64,000 nucleotides of DNA from positions 992,001 through 1,056,000 of the forward strand of contig CAWKHA010000001.1 of NCBI GenBank assembly GCA_963849365.1, written 5' to 3'. The notes below the pieces were generated by a model. It had not been told where the DNA came from, ran no database searches, and saw nothing but the letters and a program-made list of their open reading frames with translations. A program made the position numbers and the translations under genes. How positions within the stretch are numbered: the first letter of the stretch is position 1; each line of letters opens with the position of its first letter. Positions 1 through 7,600 of the stretch are shown piece after piece. Origin of the DNA: CAVQCJ01 sp963849365. GTDB lineage: Bacteria > Actinomycetota > Actinomycetes > Prado026.

Positions 1-415
1 TCCCGAAGGTGTCCCGCAGCCAGGAGCGGATCTGCGCGAGACCGTCGGCGAACTTGTCGCTCAGGTCGGAGAACGAGCCGCCGACCTGCACGGCCAGCGC
101 CGCGATCAGCGCGGCCAGGACCGCGATGGCCACGACCAGTACGAGGGTGGTCGCGAACCCGCGCGAGCCCCGCATCACGCGCTGGACCCATCGCACCGCG
201 GGGTCGAGCAGGGCTGTCACCAGCGTCGCCACGAACAGCGCCAGGATCAGCAGCTTGAGCCGGTCGGCGAGCAGCAGCAGGGCCAGGACCGCGGCGGCGA
301 TGGCCAGCACCCGCCACGACCAGTCCGCGGCGACCCGGACCGGCCGTGGCACCTCAAGGTGCGACGGTGCGCGCTCGCCGGCCGCGTCGCCGCCCACGCC
401 TTCGCCGGTCTGCAT
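1..415 (-). CDS. AI-2E family transporter (permease), N-terminal part, cut by window edge
   Basis: Only the first 138 or so codons lie in the window; the reading frame is open to base 1. It begins at an ATG (413-415) and encodes a hydrophilic N-terminus of about 30 residues. Two hydrophobic stretches follow (around AIAAAVLALLLLADRLKLLI and the Leu/Val-rich segment after RGSRGFATT), separated by LLDPAVRWVQRVMRGSRGF. It then has a helical loop with SFSDLSDKFADGLAQIRSWL. This pattern (paired TM segments, a PAVRW...R.RG junction, then an amphipathic loop) matches the N-terminus of the AI-2E/YdiK/PerM permease family (PF01594), whose members export small molecules or sodium and are mostly uncharacterised. 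A hairpin separates it from the upstream cysG gene, so it is probably expressed on its own. Confidence 0.75.
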   Translation of the reverse strand, partial: MQTGEGVGGDAAGERAPSHLEVPRPVRVAADWSWRVLAIAAAVLALLLLADRLKLLILALFVATLVTALLDPAVRWVQRVMRGSRGFATTLVLVVAIAVLAALIAALAVQVGGSFSDLSDKFADGLAQIRSWLRDTFG

Positions 416-468
416 GGCACGAGCCTGAAGGGTGCCGAGGTCTGCGGCCAGCCCGGCGCGCCGACGAG

Positions 469-497
469 CCCGCCGGCTTTCGCCCGGTCCCGGCGGG
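469..497 (-). terminator. Hairpin following cysG, possible terminator
   Basis: An 8-bp perfect inverted repeat (CCCGCCGG at 469-476 and CCGGCGGG at 490-497) with a 13-nt loop starts right after the cysG stop codon. There is no clear T-tract, which is common for actinomycete terminators. It could limit read-through from cysG into the permease gene. This is inferred from position and symmetry only. Confidence 0.4.
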
Positions 498-498
498 G

Positions 499-1746
499 TC
501 AGGCGCCGGCGTCCTGGCCGTCGCCGAGGTCGCCGGCCACTGCGCCGACGACGAAGACCGCCGGGGACCCGACCGCGGCCAGGTCCCCGCCGTGCGCGAC
601 GCCGGCCAGGGTGCCGCGCACCGGCTGGCGGCCGTCCTGGAGCCCGGCGACCGGGGTCGGACCCGGGAGCCCGCCGGCCAGCAGGGCCTCGGCGATCGCC
701 CCGATCGTCCGCACGCCCATGAGCACGACCAGCGTGCCACCCACCGCAGCCAGCGCCTTCCAGTCGACCGTGGAGGCCGGGTCGCCCGGCGGCACGTGCC
801 CGGACACGACCGTGAACGCCTGGACGACGCCGCGGTGCGTGAGCGGGATGCCGGCCGCCCCCGGTACGGCCACCGCACTGGTCACGCCGGGGACGACCTC
901 GACCGCCACCCCGGCACGCACGCAGTCCTGCAGCTCCTCCATGCCGCGGCCGAACACGTACGGGTCGCCACCCTTGAGCCGGACCACCACCCGCCCGGCT
1001 CTGGCGTGCTCGACCAGCAGGCGGCTGATCTCTTCCTGCGGCATCGACCGTCCGCCGGGCAGCTTGGCCGCGTCGACGACCGTCACGTCCGCGCCGAGCT
1101 CGTCGAGGACCGCCAGCGGGGCCAGCCGGTCGGTGACGACGACGTCGGCCTCGGCCAGCGCGGCCCGCCCGCGCAGTGTCAGCAGGCCCGGGTCGCCTGG
1201 TCCCCCGCCCACCAGCACGACCCGACCGGGCCGCGGCCGGCCAGCGGCGGCGCCCGGGTCGGGTGCTGCAACGGGAGCCCGCTGCGCCACAGCCAGGAGC
1301 CGATCGCGCAGGGCGGCGGCCCGGGCCGGGTCCCGGTCCGCGTGCACGGCCACGGTGTACGGACCGGTGCGGCCGGTGGCCGGGACCCAGGCGCTGGCCG
1401 CCGACGCGTCGTCAGCGCGGACGCACAGCGTGCGCTGCCGCTCCGCCTCGGCGGCGACGGCCCGGTTCACCTCGGCCACGTCCGTGCAGGCCATGGCCAG
1501 CCAGGCGCCGGCCAGGTCGCCGTCGCGGAACCGGCGCCGCTGCCAGCGCAGCCGCCCGGTCGCCGCCAGGTCCGCGAGCGCGGGGGTCGCCTCCGGCGCG
1601 ACGACGGTGACCACCGCCCCGGCGGCGAGCAGCCCGGCGACCCGGCGCAGCGCCACCGCGCCGCCGCCGACGACCACGACGGCACGCCCCTCGAGCCGCA
1701 ACCCGAGCGGGTACAGCGGAGCGGGGCCGATGCGGGGCTCGTCCAT
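499..1746 (-). CDS. cysG: Siroheme synthase: precorrin-2 dehydrogenase plus uroporphyrinogen-III C-methyltransferase
   Basis: This 415-residue two-domain enzyme makes siroheme precursors (and, through precorrin-2, may feed cobalamin). The N-terminal domain has the NAD-binding glycine motif VVVVGGGAVALRRVAGLL (about residues 23-40) of precorrin-2 dehydrogenase/sirohydrochlorin ferrochelatase. The C-terminal half carries both SUMT signatures, VVLVGGGPGDPGLLTLRG and VVRLKGGDPYVFGRGMEE, for SAM-dependent methylation of uroporphyrinogen III. The ATG at 1746 gives the family-like start MDEPRIGPAPLYPLGLRLEG; an ATG at 1812 would add 22 unlikely residues running into the next gene's promoter. Siroheme is the cofactor of sulfite and nitrite reductases; neither is in the window. 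Family identity is secure; the ferrochelatase activity of the N-domain is inferred from the family. Confidence 0.95.
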   Translation of the reverse strand: MDEPRIGPAPLYPLGLRLEGRAVVVVGGGAVALRRVAGLLAAGAVVTVVAPEATPALADLAATGRLRWQRRRFRDGDLAGAWLAMACTDVAEVNRAVAAEAERQRTLCVRADDASAASAWVPATGRTGPYTVAVHADRDPARAAALRDRLLAVAQRAPVAAPDPGAAAGRPRPGRVVLVGGGPGDPGLLTLRGRAALAEADVVVTDRLAPLAVLDELGADVTVVDAAKLPGGRSMPQEEISRLLVEHARAGRVVVRLKGGDPYVFGRGMEELQDCVRAGVAVEVVPGVTSAVAVPGAAGIPLTHRGVVQAFTVVSGHVPPGDPASTVDWKALAAVGGTLVVLMGVRTIGAIAEALLAGGLPGPTPVAGLQDGRQPVRGTLAGVAHGGDLAAVGSPAVFVVGAVAGDLGDGQDAGA

Positions 1747-1829
1747 GGCCCGCTCATCGTCCCACCCGGCGCCGCTCACCCCGTGGGTTCCCTGAAATAT
1801 TTGAAGGCTCAACTATTGTTGCGGGATGC

Positions 1830-2444
1830 ATGACCACCACGTACGACCTCGCCGACACCCTCGCCCTGGACCCGGCCGCCCAGGACCTGCTCTTCCGCGC
1901 GGCCCGGACCGCCAGCGCGTTCAGCGACGAGCCCGTGTCGGACGAGCAGGTCCGCGCCGTCTACGACCTGGTCAAGTGGGCACCCACCGCGATGAACAGC
2001 CAGCCGCTGCGCGTCGTCCTGGTCCGCTCCCCGCAGGCCCGGCAGCGGCTCCTGGGGCACCTCGCGCCCGGCAACCGGGCGAAGACCGGGTCCGCACCGC
2101 TGGTCGCGATCCTCGCCGCCGACACCGCGTTCCACGAGCACCTCGACGAGCTGCTGCCGCACGCCGCCGGAGCCAAGGACCGCTTCGCCGACGCGCAGGT
2201 GCGCGAGCACGCCGCGCGGTTCAACGCGACACTGCAGGTGGGGTACTTCCTGCTCGGCGTCCGCGCGGCCGGTCTGGCCGCCGGTCCTATGGGCGGTTTC
2301 GACCACGACGGGCTGGACGCAGACTTCTTCCCGGACGGCCGGCTGAAGTCCCTGCTCGTCGTCAACATCGGCCGCCCGGCCGGCGGCGCCTGGCGCGACC
2401 GGCTCCCGCGACTGGGTCACGACGACGTCGTCACCTCGATCTGA
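1830..2444 (+). CDS. rutE: Malonic semialdehyde reductase-like nitroreductase (RutE/HadB family)
   Basis: The 204-residue product aligns end to end with the RutE subfamily of FMN nitroreductases. It has the N-terminal block ending PVSDEQVRAVYDLVKWAPTA, the NSQP FMN-phosphate region, APLVAI, the distal LGVRAAGLAAGPMGGFD segment and the closing LKSLLVVNIG. RutE reduces malonic semialdehyde to 3-hydroxypropionate in uracil catabolism; isolated homologues act on other toxic aldehydes or nitro compounds. No other rut gene is nearby, so its role here is open. Divergent to cysG across about 80 bp. The ATG at 1830 has no good Shine-Dalgarno sequence, so a short-leader or leaderless transcript is possible. 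Confidence 0.85.
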   Translation: MTTTYDLADTLALDPAAQDLLFRAARTASAFSDEPVSDEQVRAVYDLVKWAPTAMNSQPLRVVLVRSPQARQRLLGHLAPGNRAKTGSAPLVAILAADTAFHEHLDELLPHAAGAKDRFADAQVREHAARFNATLQVGYFLLGVRAAGLAAGPMGGFDHDGLDADFFPDGRLKSLLVVNIGRPAGGAWRDRLPRLGHDDVVTSI

Positions 2445-2473
2445 GACCGACGAGCGCGGACCGGACGCGCCGG

Positions 2474-2839
2474 CTACAGCGCCTGGCCGATCGACCAGCC
2501 GGCGAAGGCGGCGGCCACGCCGAGCAGGACGCTCGCCGTCACGTTGAGCACCGCGGCGGTGTACTCACCCTCCTCGGCCAGCCGGACGGACTCGAAGCCG
2601 AACGAGCTGAACGTGGTGAACCCGCCGCAGAAACCCGTCCCGACCAGGGCCACCAGGACCGCGTCGTGCTGGCCGGAGGACGCGCCGAGCAGGACTCCGA
2701 GGACGAGCGATCCCAGCACGTTGATCACGAACGTGCCCCACGGGAAGTCGCCGCCGACCCGGCCGCGGAGGTACTGGTCGAGCAGCCAGCGGCTGGGAGC
2801 CCCGACCGCGGCGCCGGCCATCACCAGCAGGGCGGTCAC
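2474..2839 (-). CDS. crcB: Fluoride efflux channel FluC/CrcB, second subunit of a pair
   Basis: This 121-residue membrane protein has four hydrophobic segments and the CrcB signatures GAPSRWLLD, FPWGTFVINVLGSLVLG and the fluoride-path block GFCGGFTTFSSFGFE. Fluc channels are dual-topology dimers; many actinomycetes and firmicutes use two paralogous halves encoded side by side. The gene overlaps the upstream paralogue by 4 bp (ATGA at 2836-2839), implying coupled translation and a heterodimer. Its length is typical (about 120-130 residues). Confidence 0.95.
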   Translation of the reverse strand: MTALLVMAGAAVGAPSRWLLDQYLRGRVGGDFPWGTFVINVLGSLVLGVLLGASSGQHDAVLVALVGTGFCGGFTTFSSFGFESVRLAEEGEYTAAVLNVTASVLLGVAAAFAGWSIGQAL

Positions 2840-3366
2840 GCGACGTCCCGAGCCGGGTCGCTCCGCACCCGCGACTCGGTGAGCGCGCGTGCCAGGGCGA
2901 TGCCGGCGACCGTCGCGAGCAGGCCGGACAGCAGGCTCGACACCAGGTACGCGGCCGCGAGCGCGGCCCGGCCGTCGGCGGCCAGTGCGCGGATCTCGGC
3001 GCTGTAGGTGGAGAAAGTCGTGAACCCGCCGAGCACACCGATGCCGAGGAACGGCCGCGCGTAGCGGCTCGGCGCGCGCACCTCAACCAGGACCACCATC
3101 AGTGCGCCCAGCAGGAAGCAGCCGAGGACGTTCTCGGTGAACGTCGCCCAGGGGAAGCCGGCCGGGCCGGCGACCAGCCGGCTCAGCCCGTACCGGGCCA
3201 GACCGCCGAGCGCGCCACCGGCCGCGACCACCAGCACGACGTCCCAGTGCTCGAGAGACGGCTTGCCGGGGACGACCTCGTCGACACCGTCCAGGTCGGG
3301 GTCGACCGGCAGGTGGTGACGGACGGAACCGGCTTTCGGGTCCGGTTCGCCGGCCTCGGTACGCAC
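2836..3366 (-). CDS. crcB: Fluoride efflux channel FluC/CrcB, first subunit, with N-terminal extension
   Basis: A 176-residue CrcB paralogue with the motifs GLARYGLSRL, FPWATFTENVLGCFLLG and GVLGGFTTFSTYSAE. The usual CrcB core starts at about residue 40; the first 40 residues are acidic and hydrophilic (EPDPKAGSV, DPDLDGVDEVVPG) and presumably cytoplasmic. The start is a GTG at 3366 with a strong GGAGG about 7 nt upstream; an in-frame TGA lies eight codons upstream, so no longer start is possible. First gene of a two-gene fluoride-resistance operon. The leader upstream resembles half of a fluoride riboswitch (see findings). Confidence 0.93.
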   Translation of the reverse strand: MRTEAGEPDPKAGSVRHHLPVDPDLDGVDEVVPGKPSLEHWDVVLVVAAGGALGGLARYGLSRLVAGPAGFPWATFTENVLGCFLLGALMVVLVEVRAPSRYARPFLGIGVLGGFTTFSTYSAEIRALAADGRAALAAAYLVSSLLSGLLATVAGIALARALTESRVRSDPARDVA

Positions 3367-3530
3367 GCGCGCCTCCGCAACTCGTCAGGCCCGGTCGGCC
3401 TGGGACGCAGGGACCGTTGGCGGCGTGCACCGCGGTTGACGGCGGGCCCCACCGCCGCATGCTCGCCCGATCGTAGCCACCTCTTCCAGTGGCCCGGCGC
3501 ACGGGTGAGGGCTTTACGGACTGTCCTTGC

Positions 3531-3561
3531 CGATATATCGTCGACAGATCATCGACAGATC
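3531..3561 (+). promoter_or_regulatory. Operator-like palindrome and direct repeats upstream of padR
   Basis: A perfect 10-bp palindrome CGATATATCG (3531-3540) is followed at once by two direct copies of TCGACAGATC (3541-3550 and 3552-3561), one helical turn apart. They end at the ribosome-binding region (CGGAGAT) of the PadR gene. PadR repressors usually bind AT-containing palindromes in their own promoters, so this is a likely autoregulatory site. The AT-rich core stands out from the surrounding GC. Confidence 0.55.
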
Positions 3562-3573
3562 GGAGATACACCG

Positions 3574-4272
3574 ATGAGTACGGATCTTCCCTTCGACGCC
3601 CCCTGGGCGTGGCACCGGCGCCACCACGGCCCGGGCCGCGCCGACTCCGGCGACGACCGACCCGCCGACGCCGCCGGACGCGGCCGCGGCCGCGGCCGGG
3701 GTGGGCGCAGGCGCGGCGGTCCGTTCGGGCCGTTCAACCCCGGCTTCGGTCCGGGCGGCTTCGGGCCCGGCGGCTTCGGCCCCCGGGGCGGACGCGCCCG
3801 GCGGGGCGACGTGCGGGCCGCGATCCTCGCGCTGCTGAACGAGGAGCCCATGCACGGCTACCAGTTGATCCAGGAGATCGCCGTCCGCAGCGACGGCGTC
3901 TGGCGCCCCAGCGCAGGCTCGGTGTACCCGGCGCTCGCGCAGCTCGAGGACGAAGGGCTCGTTCGACCCGACGTCCGCCCCGACGAGGAGGGCGGCCGCA
4001 AGGTCTTCACCCTCACCGACGCAGGCCGGACGTACGTCGCCGAGCACGCCGCCGAGCTGGCCGACCCCTGGGACACCGTGACCGGCGGCGTCAGCGACGC
4101 GATGGCCGGCCTGATGGGCCTGATCAAAGAGGTGCACTTCGCCGCTGTCCAGGTGCTGCGAACCGGTGACGCCGAGCGGGTCGCGAAGGCCCAGTCGGTG
4201 CTGGCCCAGACGCGGCGGTCGCTGTACCTCGTGCTGGCCGGCGAGCCCGTCGACGAGGCTGACGACGCCTGA
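3574..4272 (+). CDS. PadR family transcriptional regulator with Gly/Arg/Phe-rich N-terminus
   Basis: The 232-residue protein has a low-complexity N-terminus (about residues 30-70, alternating GRGRGRG and GGFGPGGFGP blocks). A canonical PadR winged helix follows: GDVRAAILALLNEEPMHGYQ, then SGSVYPALAQLEDEGLVRP-type recognition and wing residues, and GRKVFTLTDAGR. The C-terminal helix (about residues 150-220) is the dimerisation arm. The start is ATG 3574, preceded by CGGAGAT; an upstream in-frame extension is ruled out by codon use. PadR proteins repress exporters or stress genes; the only downstream same-strand context is a convergent cation antiporter, so its targets are unknown. The Gly/Arg/Phe tract is characteristic of actinomycete members. 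Confidence 0.9.
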   Translation: MSTDLPFDAPWAWHRRHHGPGRADSGDDRPADAAGRGRGRGRGGRRRGGPFGPFNPGFGPGGFGPGGFGPRGGRARRGDVRAAILALLNEEPMHGYQLIQEIAVRSDGVWRPSAGSVYPALAQLEDEGLVRPDVRPDEEGGRKVFTLTDAGRTYVAEHAAELADPWDTVTGGVSDAMAGLMGLIKEVHFAAVQVLRTGDAERVAKAQSVLAQTRRSLYLVLAGEPVDEADDA

Positions 4273-4284
4273 CCGTCCGAGGGC

Positions 4285-5298
4285 TCAGGACAGTTCGACG
4301 GCGAGGGCGACCACGAACGCCGCGTAGAACACCGCCGTCCCGGCGACCCAGGCCGGCCGGAGCCGGTCGGTCGCCGCGACGGTGCGCAGGTACGTCACGG
4401 CCGCGAGGGTCGCCAGCGACGCCGAGAGCAGGATGGCGTCGAAGTGCCACGGCGTGAACAGCAGACCGATCCCCGCCGGCACGGTCGCCTGGACCATCAT
4501 CGAGCCGGAGATGTTGGCCATGGCGAGTCGCGTCTTGCCCTGCCGGGCCCAGATCACCGCGTTGAGCACCTCCGGCAGCTCCGTGGCCACCGGCGCGAGC
4601 AGGAGCGCGACGGCGGCCGGCGGCAGGCCCAGCTCGGGCCCGGCCCACTCCAGCTGCCGGACGAACAGCTGGGAGGCGAGGACCACCACGACCAGCGCCC
4701 CCAGGGTCTGCAGGACCACGGCCCATCGCGGCGGTGCACCCTGCGCGCGCCACAGCCGCAGCGCCTCGAGGTCCTCCGCCGAGTGCGCCGGGTCGTCGCC
4801 GGAGAGCTCGCGGCGGACGTAGAGGGCGTACCCGCCGAAGAAGGCCAGACAGAGCCACTGCTTGCCGGCGAAGGCCACCAGCCCGAGCGCGAGCGCGGCA
4901 CCCGCGATCACCAGGAACCAGGTCTGGTCCAACACGAGACGCGGCCGGTCGACTTCGGCGAACGGGTCGGGCGTGCGGTCGCCCCCCGCGCGCCGGCCCC
5001 GCCGGAGCAGCAGCACGCCCACGACGGCGTACGCGAGCGTGGCGAGCACGAGCGGCCCGCCGAGGGCGGCGCCCACGCCGATGTCCTGGCCGGCATGCGC
5101 GCTGCCCGAAAGCACCGCGACCAGCGTGACCACGCTCTCCGGCAGCGCCGTGCCGATCGCCGCAAGCACCGTGCCGACCGCCATGGTGGCGACGCCGAGC
5201 TCGACGCCCAGCCACTCGATGGCGTTCACGAACCACTCGCACGCCAGGTAGATCGCGCCCGCGCAGCCCAGGATCAGCAGTACGTGGACGGCGGTCAC
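4285..5298 (-). CDS. Sodium/calcium exchanger family (CaCA) membrane antiporter
   Basis: 337 residues with about ten hydrophobic segments. It has the two inverted alpha-repeat motifs that define CaCA exchangers: GTALPESVVTLVAVLSG in the N-half and VATELPEVLNAVIWARQG in the C-half, each with the conserved acidic residue in a PE context. A central cytoplasmic loop holds GDDPAHSAEDLEALRLWR. The product exchanges Ca2+ (or another cation) for H+ or Na+ across the cytoplasmic membrane. I chose GTG 5298 because the protein then begins just before the first TM helix; the longer open frame upstream is Arg/Pro-rich shadow sequence overlapping the ybaK gene. Confidence 0.88.
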   Translation of the reverse strand: MTAVHVLLILGCAGAIYLACEWFVNAIEWLGVELGVATMAVGTVLAAIGTALPESVVTLVAVLSGSAHAGQDIGVGAALGGPLVLATLAYAVVGVLLLRRGRRAGGDRTPDPFAEVDRPRLVLDQTWFLVIAGAALALGLVAFAGKQWLCLAFFGGYALYVRRELSGDDPAHSAEDLEALRLWRAQGAPPRWAVVLQTLGALVVVVLASQLFVRQLEWAGPELGLPPAAVALLLAPVATELPEVLNAVIWARQGKTRLAMANISGSMMVQATVPAGIGLLFTPWHFDAILLSASLATLAAVTYLRTVAATDRLRPAWVAGTAVFYAAFVVALAVELS

Positions 5299-5360
5299 GC
5301 GGCGCCACTGTACCGAGCGTCCGGCCGCCTCCGGCGGGGTCGCGGTGCCAGGATGCCCGG

Positions 5361-5906
5361 GTGAGCCACACCCTCGACTTCCGTCCCGTCCTGGACCACC
5401 TCGACCTGGTCGCGCCGCCGGTCGCGGCCGTGTTGCGCGGGCTCCCCGCCGGGCAGTCGGCATCCGTACGGGTGGCGGCCATCGACCCCGACCTCGCCGA
5501 CACCACCGCGTTCTGCGCGGCCTACGGGTTCGCCCCTGACGCGTCCGCGAACTGCGTCGTGGTGGCCGGTCGCCGGGACGGCGTCGAGCGGTACGCGGCC
5601 TGTGTGGTCCTGGCGACGAGCCGGGCCGACGTGAACGGCGTCGTGCGCCGTCACCTGGACGTGCGCAAGCTGTCGTTCGCACGGCTCGACGAAGCGGTCC
5701 GGCTGACCGGGATGGAGTTCGGCGGGATCACCGCCTTCGGCCTGCCGGCGGGCTGGCCGGTCCTGGTGGACGCCGCCGTGCTCGCCGCCGGCGACGTGCT
5801 GATGGGCAGCGGGGTCCGCGGCTCGAAGCTGATGCTGCCCGCCGAGGTGCTGGCGGGCCTGCCGGCCGCCGAGGTGCTCGCAGACCTGGGTCGCCCGGTC
5901 GGCTGA
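5361..5906 (+). CDS. YbaK/EbsC family aminoacyl-tRNA deacylase-like protein
   Basis: A 181-residue single-domain protein matching the YbaK/ProX editing-domain family: SASVRVAAIDPDLADT, a Cys in the CVVVAGRR strand, RRHLDVRKLSFAR containing the conserved Lys, and the closing block EFGGITAFGLPAGWPVLVD followed by GSGVRGSKLML. Family members hydrolyse mischarged tRNAs (for example Cys-tRNAPro or Ala-tRNAPro). It starts with GTG at 5361, divergent from the antiporter gene with only about 60 bp between them. The domain assignment is firm; the substrate is unknown. Confidence 0.88.
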   Translation: MSHTLDFRPVLDHLDLVAPPVAAVLRGLPAGQSASVRVAAIDPDLADTTAFCAAYGFAPDASANCVVVAGRRDGVERYAACVVLATSRADVNGVVRRHLDVRKLSFARLDEAVRLTGMEFGGITAFGLPAGWPVLVDAAVLAAGDVLMGSGVRGSKLMLPAEVLAGLPAAEVLADLGRPVG

Positions 5907-6028
5907 CCCGGGCGGCGGCACGGTCCGGCGGCACGGTCCGGCGGAACGTCGCCGGGTCGCGCGCCACTCGCGACCCGGCGCCCGGTTCCACCCGTGATGC
6001 GCCCCCTGCGTACGGCCTGTCAAACGCA

Positions 6029-6145
6029 TGGGAGCGCTCCCGGCACCCCACGGTGGACCCGCCGAGGGCTGGTGTCAAGCGTCTCCGAGTTGACGTGTCG
6101 CGACGCGGGACGGGACAGTCGGGCCGTGCGGCGGGAGCGCTCCCA
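6029..6145 (+). promoter_or_regulatory. Two CebR-type operators flanking a candidate promoter for the GH1 gene
   Basis: Two copies of the 12-bp palindrome GGGAGCGCTCCC occur at 6030-6041 and 6133-6144. With flanks each matches 13 of 14 positions of TGGGAGCGCTCCCA, the published operator of CebR/CelR cellulose-utilisation repressors in Streptomyces and Thermobifida. They are 103 bp apart centre to centre. Between them lies a TTGACG hexamer (6090-6095) with a weak -10 (GACAGT, 6114-6119) at 18-bp spacing, so the downstream box sits just after the predicted start of transcription. Paired boxes suggest looping or double blockade, relieved by cellobiose. Confidence 0.85.
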
Positions 6146-6184
6146 TCGCTTGCCGACCACCAGCCGGTCCGCCCGAGGAGCCCG

Positions 6185-7579
6185 ATGCCGTCCCACCCGC
6201 TCGCACGCGCCTTCCCCGCCGACTTCCTGTGGGGTGCGGCGACGGCGGCCTACCAGGTCGAGGGCAGCGTGCATGTCGACGGGCGCAAGCCGTCCATCTG
6301 GGACACGTTCAGCCACACTCCGGGGCGCACGATCGCGGGCGACACCGGCGACGTGGCCGTTGACCACTACCGGCGGTACCGGGACGACGTGCGGCTGATG
6401 GCCGAGCTCGGGCTGGGCGCGTACCGGTTCTCGGTGGCCTGGCCCCGGGTGCAGCCGGACGGGGCCGGCGGCCCCAACGCCGCCGGCCTGGACTTCTACC
6501 GACGGTTGGTGGACGAGCTGCTCGCGCACGGCATCGAGCCGTGGCTGACGCTGTACCACTGGGACCTGCCGCAGCCGCTGGAGGACGCCGGCGGATGGCC
6601 GGCCCGCGACACCGCCCAGCGTTTCGCGGACTACGCCGTGCTCGTGCACGACGCGCTCGCCGACCGGGTGCGGTTCTGGACGACGATGAACGAGCCGTGG
6701 TGCTCGGCATTCCTCGGCTACTCCTCCGGCGCGCACGCACCCGGTCGGACCGAGCCCGCAGCGGCCGTGCGGGCGGCCCACCACCTCCTGCTCGGGCACG
6801 GTCTGGCCGTGCGAGCCATGCGCGCGGCGCAGCCGCCGGACGGCCGCCGGTACGGACTGTCGCTGAACCTGTACGCGGTCAGCCCGGCCTCCGGCACGGC
6901 GGCGGACGCCGACGCCGCACGCCGGGTCGACGGCCTGCAGAACCGGCTCTTCCTCGACCCCGTGCTGCTCGGGCGCTACCCGGACGACGTGCTCGCAGAC
7001 CTCGCGCCGCTGGGCTTCGCCGAGGTTGTGCGCGACGGCGACCTGGACGTCGTCGGCACGCCGCTGGACCTGCTCGGGGTGAACTACTACACGCGGCACG
7101 TGGTCGCGGCCGCGACAGCACAGGCACCGCGGCAGCCGTCCCCCTGGGCGGGCAGCGAGCACGTCCGGTTCGTCCAGCGCGGCCTGCCGACCACCGCCAT
7201 GGACTGGGAGGTCGACGCACCCGGGCTCACCGAGGTGCTGGCCCGCCTGCATGCGCAGTACCCCGCGATCCCGCTCTACGTCACAGAGAACGGCAGCGCG
7301 TACGAGGACCCGGACCCGGCCGCGGGCCGGACCGTACCCGACCCGGAGCGGACCGACTACCTGCTCCGGCACCTGGGCGCAGCGCACGACGCGCTGTCCC
7401 GCGGGGTGCCGCTGGCCGGCTACATGGCGTGGTCGCTGCTGGACAACTTCGAGTGGGCGTACGGCTACTCCAAGCGGTTCGGGCTCGTGCACGTCGACTA
7501 CGTGACGCAGACCCGCACGCCCAAGGACAGCGCGCTGGCGTACGCGGACGTGATCCGTCGCGGCGGCTTGAGCGCCTGA
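6185..7579 (+). CDS. bglC: GH1 beta-glucosidase
   Basis: 464 residues, typical length for family GH1. The N-terminal signature FLWGAATAAYQVEG is present. The acid/base glutamate is Glu170 in TTMNEPWC and the nucleophile is Glu368 in YVTENGSAY; the C-terminal GYMAWSLLDNFEWAYGY forms the substrate-binding loop. No signal peptide, so it hydrolyses imported cellobiose or other short beta-glucosides in the cytoplasm. The ATG at 6185 follows a GAGGAG ribosome site at 6175-6180. It lies behind two CebR boxes and directly before a LacI-family regulator gene (21-bp gap), the arrangement known for bglC/cebR loci in cellulolytic actinomycetes. No ABC transporter genes are present here. Confidence 0.95.
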   Translation: MPSHPLARAFPADFLWGAATAAYQVEGSVHVDGRKPSIWDTFSHTPGRTIAGDTGDVAVDHYRRYRDDVRLMAELGLGAYRFSVAWPRVQPDGAGGPNAAGLDFYRRLVDELLAHGIEPWLTLYHWDLPQPLEDAGGWPARDTAQRFADYAVLVHDALADRVRFWTTMNEPWCSAFLGYSSGAHAPGRTEPAAAVRAAHHLLLGHGLAVRAMRAAQPPDGRRYGLSLNLYAVSPASGTAADADAARRVDGLQNRLFLDPVLLGRYPDDVLADLAPLGFAEVVRDGDLDVVGTPLDLLGVNYYTRHVVAAATAQAPRQPSPWAGSEHVRFVQRGLPTTAMDWEVDAPGLTEVLARLHAQYPAIPLYVTENGSAYEDPDPAAGRTVPDPERTDYLLRHLGAAHDALSRGVPLAGYMAWSLLDNFEWAYGYSKRFGLVHVDYVTQTRTPKDSALAYADVIRRGGLSA

Positions 7580-7600
7580 CCGCTCGGGCATACTCACGCC

